Assembly: GCF_003814875.1 (NCBI RefSeq)
Contig: NZ_RKQF01000001.1
Coordinates: forward strand, 3,596,001-3,660,000
Source of the DNA: Streptomyces sp. Ag109_O5-1
Lineage (GTDB): Bacteria; Actinomycetota; Actinomycetes; Streptomycetales; Streptomycetaceae
Length of the DNA: 64,000 nt
Direction: 5' to 3'
The translations under genes and the position numbers were made by a program. Under the pieces are notes generated by a model. The model had not been told where the DNA came from. It ran no database searches and saw only the letters and a program-made list of their open reading frames with translations. Below are positions 19,451-27,891 of the stretch, in pieces. How positions within the stretch are numbered: the first letter of the stretch is position 1; every line of letters begins with the position of its first letter.

Positions 19451-19981
19451 TTAACGGCGACGGAGTGGGAGGGGGGCACCCATGACGGCGTACGGCTTCG
19501 GGGCGCTGGGGAAGTGCACCTGGCGGGCGAGGTCGACATAGCCGAGGGAGTGGTAGAGACCGCGGGCCGGGCTGTCGGTGTCGATCGCGGAGAGGATCGA
19601 GCGGGGTTCGGTGGCACCGTCGGTGATCATCGTGATCAGCCGGCGCCCGATGCCGCGGTTCTGGTAGCGGGGGTGCACATGCAGCTCGGTGATGACGAAG
19701 GACTCGTCGAGCCAGTCGGCGTGGCCCTGGGCTCGGAGGTAGGGCTCCACGACGGTGGACCACCAGTGGGTGCGGGAGTTGGGCATGCCGTAGACGAACC
19801 CGACGAGGTGGCCGTCGCTGGTGGCGCCGAGGGACCGGGCACCGGGGTACTGCATATGGCGGAGGACGATCTGGCGGCGGACCGCCACCTCGTCGGCGCC
19901 CAGGCCGAAAGCGATCGCCTGGACTGCCAGGGCCTCGTCTACGTGGGAGGGGAGGTCCAGGGGGCCGATCACGAGGTCCAT
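19451..19981 (-). CDS. GNAT family N-acetyltransferase
   Basis: This 176-aa protein begins MDLVIGPLDLPSHVDEAL at ATG 19981. The GNAT core shows SFVITELHVHPRYQNRGIGRRLI, whose Q-x-x-G-x-G/A acetyl-CoA loop is intact, followed by AIDTDSPARGLYHSLGYVDL. The substrate is unknown. The longer frame to 20074 only reads through a dispersed repeat. The gene stands alone downstream of the second GNAT gene. Confidence 0.88.
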   Translation of the reverse strand: MDLVIGPLDLPSHVDEALAVQAIAFGLGADEVAVRRQIVLRHMQYPGARSLGATSDGHLVGFVYGMPNSRTHWWSTVVEPYLRAQGHADWLDESFVITELHVHPRYQNRGIGRRLITMITDGATEPRSILSAIDTDSPARGLYHSLGYVDLARQVHFPSAPKPYAVMGAPLPLRRR

Positions 19982-20019
19982 GTGGGGAGAGTACAGGGGG
20001 CGGAGCCCCGTCGTCCGAG

Positions 20020-20092
20020 TGCGGGTGCGTCGTGGTTGCCCGCGCTCAAGCGGCGGTAGCCGCATGTCGAACACAGCCCCGCGCCCTCGGCT
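20020..20092. repeat. Dispersed Streptomyces GC-rich repeat, long form (diverged)
   Basis: It contains GTGCGGGTGCGTCGTGGTTG, GCGGCGGTAGCCGCATGTCGA and ACAGCCCCGCGCCCTCGG, matching the order of the copy at 14080-14165. It fills the gap between the two GNAT genes. Confidence 0.6.
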
Positions 20093-20939
20093 AGAAGAGC
20101 ACGCTCATGAACGCGCCGACCTCCTGGAACCCCACCTTCAGATACGTCCTTCTCGCCGCCGTGTTGAAGTCGTTGACGTAGAGGCTGACCACCGGGGCCA
20201 CGTCCGCCAGCGCATAGCGCAGGACCGCCGCCATCCCCGGGGCCGCCAGGCCCATGCCCCGGTACTCCGGGGCCACCCAGACGCCCTGGATCTGGCAGGC
20301 CTGGGCCGTGGCCGCGCCGATCTCCGCCTTGAAGACGACCTTGCCGTTGTCGTCGAGCCGGGCGAACGAGCGGCCGGAGCCGACCAGTTCGGCCACCCTC
20401 GCCTGGTAGAGGAGACCGCCGTCACCGGCCATCGGGGAGACGCCCACCTCCTCGGTGAACATCGCCACGCACGCCGGCATGATCGTCTCCATCTCGTCCT
20501 TGCGGATGCGGCGGACGTAGGGATCCGGGGCGATGTCGGCGGGCATGCGGTCGGTGACCATCAGGGGCTGGTGACCGCGGACCTCGCGGGCCGGGCCCCA
20601 GTGCGGTTCCAGGAGGCGCCACAGCTGGGCGGTCGCCTCGGAAGGGCCGACGATGGAGGAACAGCGGCGGCCGGCCCTGCGGGCGCGGTCGGCGAAGGCC
20701 CGGATCGCGCGCGGGGTGGCGCAGATCGGGACGAGGTTGGCGCCGGCGTAGCAGAGGGACGTGAGCATGCCGTCCTCGTACCAGCCCCACATCTCGCCGC
20801 CGAGGCGCCAGGGGTCGAGGCCGGCCACCTGGACGCGTGAGGTCACGAAGGCGTTCGCGACCGGCTCGCGGTCGAGTACGGCGAGCGCGGCGTCCAGGTC
20901 ACTCGGTTCGAGCACCCGTGAGGTGGTCTGCGTCAACAC
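20091..20939 (-). CDS. DUF4081 plus GNAT acetyltransferase
   Basis: The protein of about 282 aa starts at GTG 20939 (VLTQTTSRVLEPSDLD). Residues 1-130 match DUF4081, an N-terminal domain found before actinobacterial GNATs (RVQVAGLDPWRLGGEMWG, ATPRAIRAFADRARRAGRR). The C-terminal GNAT has QIQGVWVAPEYRGMGLAAPGM and VSLYVNDFNTAARRTYLKVGF. The frame continues upstream to 21488 through tandem repeats, so that extension was rejected. The substrate is unknown. Confidence 0.88.
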   Translation of the reverse strand: MLTQTTSRVLEPSDLDAALAVLDREPVANAFVTSRVQVAGLDPWRLGGEMWGWYEDGMLTSLCYAGANLVPICATPRAIRAFADRARRAGRRCSSIVGPSEATAQLWRLLEPHWGPAREVRGHQPLMVTDRMPADIAPDPYVRRIRKDEMETIMPACVAMFTEEVGVSPMAGDGGLLYQARVAELVGSGRSFARLDDNGKVVFKAEIGAATAQACQIQGVWVAPEYRGMGLAAPGMAAVLRYALADVAPVVSLYVNDFNTAARRTYLKVGFQEVGAFMSVLF

Positions 20940-21124
20940 GTGCGGGGCCTCATGCTGATGGGTTCTGCTGATCTCCGCACTGTACCTGCGGAAGCTGAGC
21001 CGTGCCGCCTCGTGTGGGGTGCCGTTGGCTTGTAGGTTGCCGTCGGTTGTGGGTGCCGCCCTCTGGGGGCTGCCGCCCCCGGCCCCGCTTTCACGCCTAC
21101 GGACTCGGGAAAGCCGCTCGGTTC

Positions 21125-21192
21125 GGCGGGTACGGGTGGTGGGGGGCCGGTCGCGCAGTTCCCCGCGCCCCTTTCGGGGCGCTGCCCCTGGC
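21125..21192. repeat. Dispersed Streptomyces GC-rich repeat, short form
   Basis: GGGGGGCCGGTCGCGCAG followed by TTCCCCGCGCCCCTTTCGGG matches the copy inside the STAND-like gene at 3363-3436 almost base for base. Confidence 0.75.
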
Positions 21193-21246
21193 GGAGTGGA
21201 AAAGACCAGGCCCCCTGCCTCCGAAACACTGACGGGGTTCACGAGC

Positions 21247-21509
21247 CGCAGCCCCTCGTGCGGGTCTACGGGCCGCAGCCCCTCGTGCGGGTCTATGGGC
21301 CGCAGCCCCTCGTGCGGGTCCAAGGGGCGCAGCCCTCGTACACGGTCGAGGGGGCGCAGTCCTCGTACACGAGGGCCGCAGCCCCTCATACGGATCCGAT
21401 GGGCGCAGCCCCTCGTGCGGGTCCAAGGGGCGCAGCCCTCGTAGACGGTCGAGGGGCCACAGTCCTCGTACACACTCGAGGGGCGCACTCCTCGTACACG
21501 GTCCAGCGG
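21247..21509. repeat. 27-bp tandem repeat array (about ten units)
   Basis: Units begin CGCAGCCCCTCGTGCGGGTC and recur at 21247, 21274, 21301, 21328, 21355, 21377, 21404, 21431, 21458 and 21484. Most are exactly 27 bp; one is 22 bp. Early units are nearly identical, later ones share CGCAG(C/T)CCTCGTA. There are no unique spacers, so this is a minisatellite and not a CRISPR. Confidence 0.85.
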
Positions 21510-21654
21510 CGGTGGCCGCCGGACGCGGTCACCGTACGAGGTCCAAGACCGCAGCCCCCCATGGCGGGGTCCAAGGGGCGCAGCCCCTTGAAGATGGGAC
21601 GGGTAGGGGCGGCGGGGGCGAAAAAGCTCCCCCGGCGCCCGAAGGCCGGCTGCC

Positions 21655-22812
21655 TCAGCCCGCCACCGCGACCGACGGCTCGCCCGAGGCCACGCCCTCC
21701 GCCTCCATCTGCTCGGCCAGCTTCATGGCCTCCTCGATGAGGGTCTCGACGATCTTGGACTCGGGGACCGTCTTGATGACCTCGCCCTTGACGAAGATCT
21801 GGCCCTTGCCGTTGCCGGAGGCCACGCCGAGGTCGGCCTCGCGGGCCTCGCCGGGGCCGTTCACGACGCAGCCCATGACGGCGACGCGGAGGGGGACCTC
21901 CATGCCGGTGAGGCCTGCCGTGACCTCTTCGGCGAGCTTGTAGACGTCCACCTGGGCGCGGCCGCAGGACGGGCAGGAGACGATCTCCAGGCCGCGCTGC
22001 TTGAGGTTGAGGGACTCCAGGATCTGGTTGCCGACCTTGACCTCCTCTACCGGAGGGGCCGACAGGGACACCCGGATCGTGTCGCCGATGCCCTGGGAGA
22101 GGAGGGCGCCGAAGGCGACGGCCGACTTGATCGTGCCCTGGAAGGCCGGGCCCGCCTCGGTGACGCCGAGGTGCAGCGGGTACTCGCACTGGGCGGCCAG
22201 CTGGCGGTACGCCTCGATCATCACGACCGGGTCGTTGTGCTTGACGGAGATCTTGATCTCCCGGAAGTCGTGCTCCTCGAAGAGCGACGCCTCCCACAGG
22301 GCGGACTCGACCAGCGCCTCGGGGGTCGCCTTGCCGTACTTCTGGAGCAGCCGGCGGTCCAGGGAGCCGGCGTTGACGCCGATGCGGATCGGGGTGCCGT
22401 GGTCCTTGGCGGCCCGCGCGATCTCCTTGACCTTGTCGTCGAACTGCTTGATGTTGCCCGGGTTGACGCGGACGGCGGCGCAGCCGGCCTCGATCGCCGC
22501 GAAGACGTACTTCGGCTGGAAGTGGATGTCGGCGATGACCGGGATCTGGGACTTCTTGGCGATCGTGGCGAGCGCGTCGGCGTCGTCCTGGGTGGGGCAG
22601 GCGACCCGGACGATCTGGCAGCCGGACGCGGTCAGCTCGGCGATCTGCTGGAGGGTCGCGCCGATGTCGGACGTACGGGTCGTCGTCATCGACTGGACCG
22701 AGACCGGGGCGTCTCCGCCGACCGCGACGGAGCCGACCTGGATCTGTCGGCTCTTCCGGCGCTCGGCGAGCTTGGTCGGAACGGACGGCATGCCGAGAGA
22801 AATCGCAGTCAT
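21655..22812 (-). CDS. ispG: 4-hydroxy-3-methylbut-2-enyl diphosphate synthase IspG
   Basis: IspG (GcpE) is the 4Fe-4S enzyme that reduces MEcPP to HMBPP in the MEP isoprenoid pathway. The ATG at 22812 gives 385 aa beginning MTAISLGMPSVPTKLAERR. The TIM-barrel part contains GGDAPVSVQSMTTT and VIADIHFQPKY; cluster ligands lie in SCPSCGRAQ and VMGCVVNGPGE. It shares the neighbourhood with dxr, another MEP gene, two genes upstream. Confidence 0.97.
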   Translation of the reverse strand: MTAISLGMPSVPTKLAERRKSRQIQVGSVAVGGDAPVSVQSMTTTRTSDIGATLQQIAELTASGCQIVRVACPTQDDADALATIAKKSQIPVIADIHFQPKYVFAAIEAGCAAVRVNPGNIKQFDDKVKEIARAAKDHGTPIRIGVNAGSLDRRLLQKYGKATPEALVESALWEASLFEEHDFREIKISVKHNDPVVMIEAYRQLAAQCEYPLHLGVTEAGPAFQGTIKSAVAFGALLSQGIGDTIRVSLSAPPVEEVKVGNQILESLNLKQRGLEIVSCPSCGRAQVDVYKLAEEVTAGLTGMEVPLRVAVMGCVVNGPGEAREADLGVASGNGKGQIFVKGEVIKTVPESKIVETLIEEAMKLAEQMEAEGVASGEPSVAVAG

Positions 22813-22934
22813 CTGCTGTGCAACCCCAAGTCGTGGATCTAGGTCCAGGTCCCGTCCGAGGCGGGCTCCAGGCTCCGAGATTACGGCACCGGCACAGGAG
22901 CGAGCACATCCCCCACCCGTAAACCCACTCGATG

Positions 22935-22969
22935 GAAGCGGCCCGGAACACAATGTTCCGGGCCGCTTC
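22935..22969 (-). terminator. Hairpin after the M50 protease gene
   Basis: A perfect 16-bp inverted repeat (22935-22950 and 22954-22969, arm GAAGCGGCCCGGAACA) with a CAA loop starts 14 bp after the protease stop. Confidence 0.75.
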
Positions 22970-22982
22970 GAACGTCGTATGG

Positions 22983-24287
22983 CTACGAGATTTTCACTGG
23001 GTTAACCACGTCGGCGACCAGGACGAGGAGGGTGAAGCAGACGAACACCCCGGCCACCACATAGGCCACCGGCATCAGCTTCGCCACGTCGAACGGGCCG
23101 GGGTCCGGGCGGCGCAGGACCTTTGCCAGGTTGCGGCGCAGGGACTCCCACAGGGCGCCCGCGATGTGGCCGCCGTCCAGGGGCAGCAGCGGGAGCATGT
23201 TGAAGAGGAACAGGGAGAGGTTGAAGCCGGCGACCAGCATCAGGGCCATGGCCAGCTGCTCGGTGGGCGGGATGTCCAGGGTGAAGATCTCGCCGCCGAC
23301 CCGTGCCGCGCCGACCACCCCCATCGGGGAGTCCGGCTGGCGGGGGGCGCCGTCGAAGGCCGCGTCCCAGAGGGCCGGGATCTTGCCGGGCAGGCCGACG
23401 ATGGAGTCCACGGCGTCACCGGCCCGGTCGCCCATCCAGGTCAGGGACTCGCCGAAGTCCTGGCGGACGATGCCGGTGGCGGCGCTGAAGCCGAGGAAGC
23501 CGGCGGTGACGTACTGGCCCTGGACGATCTGGCCGCTGGAGTCCTTCTTGGCGACCTGGTTGGTGGCGATCTTCGCGTGCAGGGTGACGTCCTGGCCCTT
23601 GCGGTCGACGACGATCGCGACGTCCTTGCCGGGGGTGGACCGGATCAGGTCGGAGAGCTGGTTCCAGCTCGTGGTGTGCACGCCGTTGAAGGAGAGGATC
23701 TTGTCGCCGGCCTTCAGGCCCGCGGCGGCGGCCGGGGAGGCCGCGTCGGTCGTCTTGCAGTTGTCGCGGTTCTCGCTCTGCGCGATCACGCACTGGGAGA
23801 CCGAGCTGACCGTGGTGGTCTGCTGGCTGATGCCGAAGCCCATCAGGACGGTGAGGAACAGTGCGACGGCGAGGACCAGGTTCATGAAGGGGCCCGCGAA
23901 CATCACGATCACGCGCTTCCAGGGGGCGCGCGTGTAGAAGAGGCGGGTCTCGTCGCCTTCCCGGACCTCCTCGAAGGCGGCCGAGCGGGCGTCCTCGATC
24001 ATGCTGCGCCAGGGCGAGGTGGAGCGGGCGCTGATCCGGCCGTCGGCGCCCGGCGGGAACATCCCGATCATACGGATGTAGCCGCCGAACGGGATGGCCT
24101 TGATGCCGTACTCCGTCTCACCCTTGTGCCGAGACCAGATGGTGGGGCCGAAGCCGACCATGTACTGCGGGACACGGATGCCGAAGAGCTTGGCGGTGGA
24201 GAGATGCCCCAGCTCGTGCCAGGCGATCGAGACCAGCAGGCCGATCACGAAGACGAGTATGCCGAGAATCATCATCAGGGCTGTCAT
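22983..24287 (-). CDS. M50 site-2 protease (RseP/Rip-like)
   Basis: This 434-aa integral membrane zinc protease cleaves transmembrane substrates such as anti-sigma factors. HELGH (24-28) sits in the first membrane helix, a PDZ domain occupies about 185-260 (AGLKAGDKILSFNGV), and the third metal ligand lies in LLPLDGGHIAG near the C-terminus. The ATG at 24287 overlaps the dxr stop by four bases. The dxr-rseP pairing is widely conserved. The substrate here is unknown. Confidence 0.95.
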   Translation of the reverse strand: MTALMMILGILVFVIGLLVSIAWHELGHLSTAKLFGIRVPQYMVGFGPTIWSRHKGETEYGIKAIPFGGYIRMIGMFPPGADGRISARSTSPWRSMIEDARSAAFEEVREGDETRLFYTRAPWKRVIVMFAGPFMNLVLAVALFLTVLMGFGISQQTTTVSSVSQCVIAQSENRDNCKTTDAASPAAAAGLKAGDKILSFNGVHTTSWNQLSDLIRSTPGKDVAIVVDRKGQDVTLHAKIATNQVAKKDSSGQIVQGQYVTAGFLGFSAATGIVRQDFGESLTWMGDRAGDAVDSIVGLPGKIPALWDAAFDGAPRQPDSPMGVVGAARVGGEIFTLDIPPTEQLAMALMLVAGFNLSLFLFNMLPLLPLDGGHIAGALWESLRRNLAKVLRRPDPGPFDVAKLMPVAYVVAGVFVCFTLLVLVADVVNPVKIS

Positions 24288-25564
24288 GCACGCGCCTCCG
24301 CGGTCGCCTTCTGCGCTGTCAGTTCCCGGGCCCGGGCCCGTGCCCAGGTCTCCGCTTCGAGGACGTCCGGCACGGTGAGCGAGGTTCCCGTACGGGGGGT
24401 GCCGTGTTCCTCGACCACCCGGGTGACGGTCTCCATGATGCCGTTGAACGGCAGCAGACCGGTCCGGAAGGCCTCGACGCACTCCTCGTTGGCCGCATTG
24501 AACACCGCCGGGGCGGTGCCCGCGAGCTCGCCGACGTGCCGGGCGAGGTTCACGGACGGGAAGGCCTCGTTGTCCAGCGGGAAGAACTCCCAGGTGGACG
24601 CCTTGCTCCAGTCGAAGGCGGGCGCCGCGTCCGGGACCCGTTCGGGCCAGCCGAGACCGATGGCGATCGGCCCCCGCATGTCGGGGGGCGTCACCTGCGC
24701 GATCGTGGATCCGTCCGTGAACTCAACCATCGAGTGGACATACGACTGCGGGTGGACGACGACCTCAATGCGATCGAAGGGAATGTCGTAGAGGAGGTGT
24801 GCCTCGATCACTTCCAGCCCCTTGTTGACCAGGGTCGCGGAGTTGATCGTGATGACCGGGCCCATCGCCCAGGTGGGGTGGGCCAGCGCGTCCTCGACGG
24901 TGACGTTCGCCAGCTCGGCCTTGGTGCGGCCCCGGAAGGGCCCGCCGGACGCCGTGACGACCAGCTTGCGGACGTCGGCCCGGGTACCCGCCGCCAGCGA
25001 CTGGAAGAGCGCCGCGTGCTCGGAGTCGACCGGGATGATCTGGCCGGGCTCGGCCAGCGCCTTGACCAGCGGGCCGCCGACGATCAGCGACTCCTTGTTG
25101 GCGAGGGCCAGGGTGTGGCCCGCCTCCAGGGCGGCGAGGGTCGGTGCGAGGCCGATGGAGCCGGTGATGCCGTTGAGGACCGTGTGGCACTGCGCGGAGT
25201 CGGAGGCGGCGACCTGCGTGGCCGCGTCGGGGCCGGCGAGGATCTCGGGGAGCGGCTCACCGGTGCCGTACAGGCCCGTCAGCGCCTCGCGCAGCGCCGG
25301 TACGACGTCCTCGCGGGCGACCGCGACGGTCCGTACCCGCAGCCGGTGCGCCTGCTCGGCGAGGAGGGCGACCCGGCCGCCGTTGGCGGACAGGGCGGTC
25401 ACCCGGAAGCGGTCGGGGTTGCGCAGCACGAGGTCGATGGCCTGGGTGCCGATGGATCCGGTGGAGCCGAGGATCACCACGTCCTTCGGGCCGTCGCCCA
25501 CGAGCGGGTCGTACACGAGGTGCGGGTCTGCCAGGGGTGCCGGACTGGCGGGACTGTCGGTCAT
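24284..25564 (-). CDS. dxr: 1-deoxy-D-xylulose 5-phosphate reductoisomerase
   Basis: Dxr makes MEP from DXP with NADPH, the first committed MEP pathway step. The 426-aa protein has the NADPH loop ILGSTGSIGTQAIDL (GSTGSIG at 33-39), NKESLIVGG, the substrate/metal region VDSEHAALFQ and TASGGPFRG, and the C-terminal FNAANEECVEAF. The ATG is at 25564. It is translationally coupled to the site-2 protease. Confidence 0.97.
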   Translation of the reverse strand: MTDSPASPAPLADPHLVYDPLVGDGPKDVVILGSTGSIGTQAIDLVLRNPDRFRVTALSANGGRVALLAEQAHRLRVRTVAVAREDVVPALREALTGLYGTGEPLPEILAGPDAATQVAASDSAQCHTVLNGITGSIGLAPTLAALEAGHTLALANKESLIVGGPLVKALAEPGQIIPVDSEHAALFQSLAAGTRADVRKLVVTASGGPFRGRTKAELANVTVEDALAHPTWAMGPVITINSATLVNKGLEVIEAHLLYDIPFDRIEVVVHPQSYVHSMVEFTDGSTIAQVTPPDMRGPIAIGLGWPERVPDAAPAFDWSKASTWEFFPLDNEAFPSVNLARHVGELAGTAPAVFNAANEECVEAFRTGLLPFNGIMETVTRVVEEHGTPRTGTSLTVPDVLEAETWARARARELTAQKATAEARA

Positions 25565-25668
25565 CCCCCCATTGTTGCCGCAACCGGCGGCCCGGTGGAC
25601 AGCGCGTCCCTCGCCCGGGTGCCTTATCAGTTCTTGGCGCCGTATGGAGCGGAATTCCCTTTGTGTGG

Positions 25669-25678
25669 TTCACGTGAA
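25669..25678 (+). promoter_or_regulatory. Palindrome TTCACGTGAA upstream of the lamin-tail gene
   Basis: A perfect 10-bp palindrome lies 56 bp before the start of the secreted lamin-tail protein, within a comparatively AT-rich stretch that also contains GATAAC. It may be part of that gene's promoter or operator. The evidence is sequence shape only. Confidence 0.3.
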
Positions 25679-25733
25679 GATCATGTGATAACACTTCTGT
25701 CCATTCGGATTTGGATCCAGGGGGGATCTCTCC

Positions 25734-26192
25734 ATGCGTACTCCGCACATACGCACCGTCCTGCCCGCGCTCGCGGGCGCCGCGCTGCTCACCGGCACCG
25801 TGCTCAGCACCCCGGCCCAGGCGGCCGGCGGCGTGACGATCTACCACGTCTGGTTCGACAGCCCGGGCAGCGACAACCGTTCCAACGCCAGCCTCAACGC
25901 CGAGTGGGTGCAGATCAAGAACACCGGCGGCTCGGCCGTCTCGCTCAAGGGCTGGGTCCTGAAGGACGTCTCCAACCACCGGTACGTGTTCAAGGACGTC
26001 AGGATCGGCGCCCACAAGACGATGAAGGTGCACACGGGCCGGGGCACGGACACCGCGTCGGACAAGTTCCAGAACCGCCGTGCCTATGTGTGGAACAACA
26101 CCAGCGACACGGCGACGCTGACCAGGGCGAGCGGCGCCAAGGTCGACTCCTGCTCCTGGACGACGCGGGATCCGAGCGACAAGTACTGCTGA
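25734..26192 (+). CDS. Secreted lamin-tail-domain protein
   Basis: This 152-aa protein has a signal peptide (MRTPHIRTVLPALAGAALL through TPAQA, cleavage near residue 30) and a lamin-tail/LTD beta-sandwich: NAEWVQIKNTGGSAVSLKGW, VLKDVSNHRYVFKDVRIGA, VHTGRGTDTAS. LTD domains often sit on secreted nucleases or cell-surface proteins; here it stands alone. The start follows GGGGGGAT. It is the last chromosomal gene before the integrase and so marks the left prophage border. Confidence 0.88.
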   Translation: MRTPHIRTVLPALAGAALLTGTVLSTPAQAAGGVTIYHVWFDSPGSDNRSNASLNAEWVQIKNTGGSAVSLKGWVLKDVSNHRYVFKDVRIGAHKTMKVHTGRGTDTASDKFQNRRAYVWNNTSDTATLTRASGAKVDSCSWTTRDPSDKYC

Positions 26193-26295
26193 CCCCCTAC
26201 TCGAACGGACGGCGGACGTTGTCCCGCTGCGAAGGCCCCGGGGTCGCGTCGGCGAATCCCTACCAGGGCCCTCGCTCGACTCGTAGAGTGAGGGC
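26193..26295. other. Probable left attachment region of the prophage
   Basis: This 103-bp gap lies between the host lamin-tail gene and the serine integrase. Serine integrases normally have their att site adjacent, so attL should be here or at the start of the integrase gene. An imperfect inverted repeat, GCCCTCGCTC (26268-26277) and GAGTGAGGGC (26286-26295), ends one base before the integrase ATG. The core cannot be defined without attR or an empty site. Confidence 0.45.
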
Positions 26296-27891
26296 ATGCC
26301 GCTCGCCCCCGAATACCTCCACATGGTCTTCCCTCAAGTCACCTTCCACGCCTGGCTCTACGGCCGCAACAGCGTCGACCCCCGCAAGAAAGGCCGCTCC
26401 GTCGCCGACCAACTCTCCGAAGGCCGCGGGCTCTGCACCAACTTCGGGTGGATCATCGACGACGAGTTCAAAGACACCGGCATCTCCGCAAGCCGCCACG
26501 CCCGCCGCAGCCGCGACGACTTCGAAGCACTCCTCGACACCATCGAGAGCGCCGACACACCACCCGGCACCATGCGCGTCCTCGTCGCCTACGAGGCCTC
26601 CCGCTACTACCGCGACCTTGAGGCCTACGTCCGGCTGCGCAACGCCTGCTACCACGCTGGCGTACTGCTCTGCTACAACGGCCAGGTCTACGACCTGTCC
26701 AAACGCGAGGACCGCAAGGCCACCGCCATGGACGCCATCGCCGCCGAGGACGAAGGCGAAGGCATCCGGGACCGAAACGTGCGCACCGCCCGACTCAACG
26801 CAGAAGCCGGCGGCATCTGGGGAAAGTGCCCGTTCGGCTTCAAGCGCAAGTACGACCCCGACAGCGGCGAGCTAATCGGCCAGTTCGAAGACCCGGTGCA
26901 GGGCGCGGTCGTAATCGCCGCGCTCCAGCACATCGACGGCGGCGGCTCCATCAACTCCCTGATGAAACACCTCAAGAACAACCCGGACGCGGTCCGCCCT
27001 GACGGCTCCGAGTGGGACGAGGGCCTCATCAAGTACATGCTCGTCAACCGGGCCTATCTCGGCGAGCGCATGCACCACGGCCAGAGCCGCAAGGCCAAGT
27101 GGGACGCGCTGAAGGAACTTCAGACCACTGAAGGCCGGGCGCTGTTCCGCCGCGTGACGAAAATCCTGACCGCCCCGGACCGCAGCATCCACTACGACTC
27201 CCGCGCAGCCCACCTCCTGTCCCACATCGCCTTGTGCGGACAGTGCGGGGACGGTGTCGTCCTCAAGGCCAGCAAGCGGGCTGGTGACAAGAAGGGCGTA
27301 TACCGGTGCAGCGGGGCACGCGACTTGACGATCGTGGAGGAGACCCTCGACGCCTACGTTGAGCAGGCGCTCATGGCGTGGCTGTCGCGGAAGGAGCAGG
27401 CGCGGGCCGCTCTGGTACCGGACCAGTCGAAGGAGCGGGCGGAGGTGCAGCGCGCGCAGCAGCTGCTCGGCGTGTACACCGAGGAGTTGGAGGAGGCCCG
27501 GCGGCTGAACCGCACCCGGAACGAGCAGGGGCGCCCGCTGCTGTCGTTGACCGTGCTGTCCGAGAAGGAGCTGGAGCTGCTGCCGAAGATCGAGCAGCTG
27601 GAGCAGCGCCTGGAGTCGGCGACCGGTGTCCCGCTGCTGGTGCAGCAACTGCTGGGCGCGGCGGACCCGGAGGAGAAGTGGGAGGGCCTGTCGCTGGAGC
27701 AGAAGCGTGAGGCGCTCCGGCTGCTGGTGACGGTACGGCTGTTCCGGGACCCGAAGCCCGGCGGCAGGGGGATCACACCGGGACGTGTCGGGTTGTCGTT
27801 CGTCGGCTCAGCAGGGTTCAGGGATGCACAGAGCCGTGTTCACGCGAGCGTTCCCGCCGCTGCCCGGGCTGAGGCTGCGGGAAGGGAATGA
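26296..27891 (+). CDS. Large serine recombinase (phage integrase)
   Basis: This 531-aa recombinase catalyses site-specific integration. The catalytic domain has WLYGRNSVD with nucleophile Ser26, then GISASRHARRSRDDF and VLVAYEASRYYRD. A recombinase domain follows (about 160-290) with PFGFKRKYD and VNRAYLGERMHHG. A zinc ribbon (CGQCGDGVVLKASKR ... YRCSG, about 315-345) and a coiled coil rich in Leu/Glu (about 375-450) complete the large-serine plan. Its 3' end overlaps the convergent gene by 74 bp. An excision directionality factor was not identified. Confidence 0.95.
   Translation: MPLAPEYLHMVFPQVTFHAWLYGRNSVDPRKKGRSVADQLSEGRGLCTNFGWIIDDEFKDTGISASRHARRSRDDFEALLDTIESADTPPGTMRVLVAYEASRYYRDLEAYVRLRNACYHAGVLLCYNGQVYDLSKREDRKATAMDAIAAEDEGEGIRDRNVRTARLNAEAGGIWGKCPFGFKRKYDPDSGELIGQFEDPVQGAVVIAALQHIDGGGSINSLMKHLKNNPDAVRPDGSEWDEGLIKYMLVNRAYLGERMHHGQSRKAKWDALKELQTTEGRALFRRVTKILTAPDRSIHYDSRAAHLLSHIALCGQCGDGVVLKASKRAGDKKGVYRCSGARDLTIVEETLDAYVEQALMAWLSRKEQARAALVPDQSKERAEVQRAQQLLGVYTEELEEARRLNRTRNEQGRPLLSLTVLSEKELELLPKIEQLEQRLESATGVPLLVQQLLGAADPEEKWEGLSLEQKREALRLLVTVRLFRDPKPGGRGITPGRVGLSFVGSAGFRDAQSRVHASVPAAARAEAAGRE

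Larger units (their letters stand above)
20940..21654. other. Gene-free, repeat-rich interval between GNAT gene and ispG
   Basis: No gene is supported. The interval holds one short-form dispersed repeat (about 21125-21192), a ten-unit 27-bp tandem array (21247-21509) and, near 21560-21600, further pieces of the type GGGGCGCAGCCCCTTG that can fold on themselves. The promoter of the 20939 gene should lie in 20940-21060. Confidence 0.7.

Noticed and set aside
20940..21488. N-terminal extension of the DUF4081-GNAT frame
   Set aside because: It is translation of the 27-bp tandem array and a dispersed repeat, and family members start near 20939.
21247..21509. CRISPR array
   Set aside because: Units are contiguous without unique spacers and no cas genes are present.
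24404..26875. Plus-strand open frame spanning dxr, the lamin-tail gene and the integrase start
   Set aside because: It crosses three well-supported genes in other frames and has no recognisable domain.
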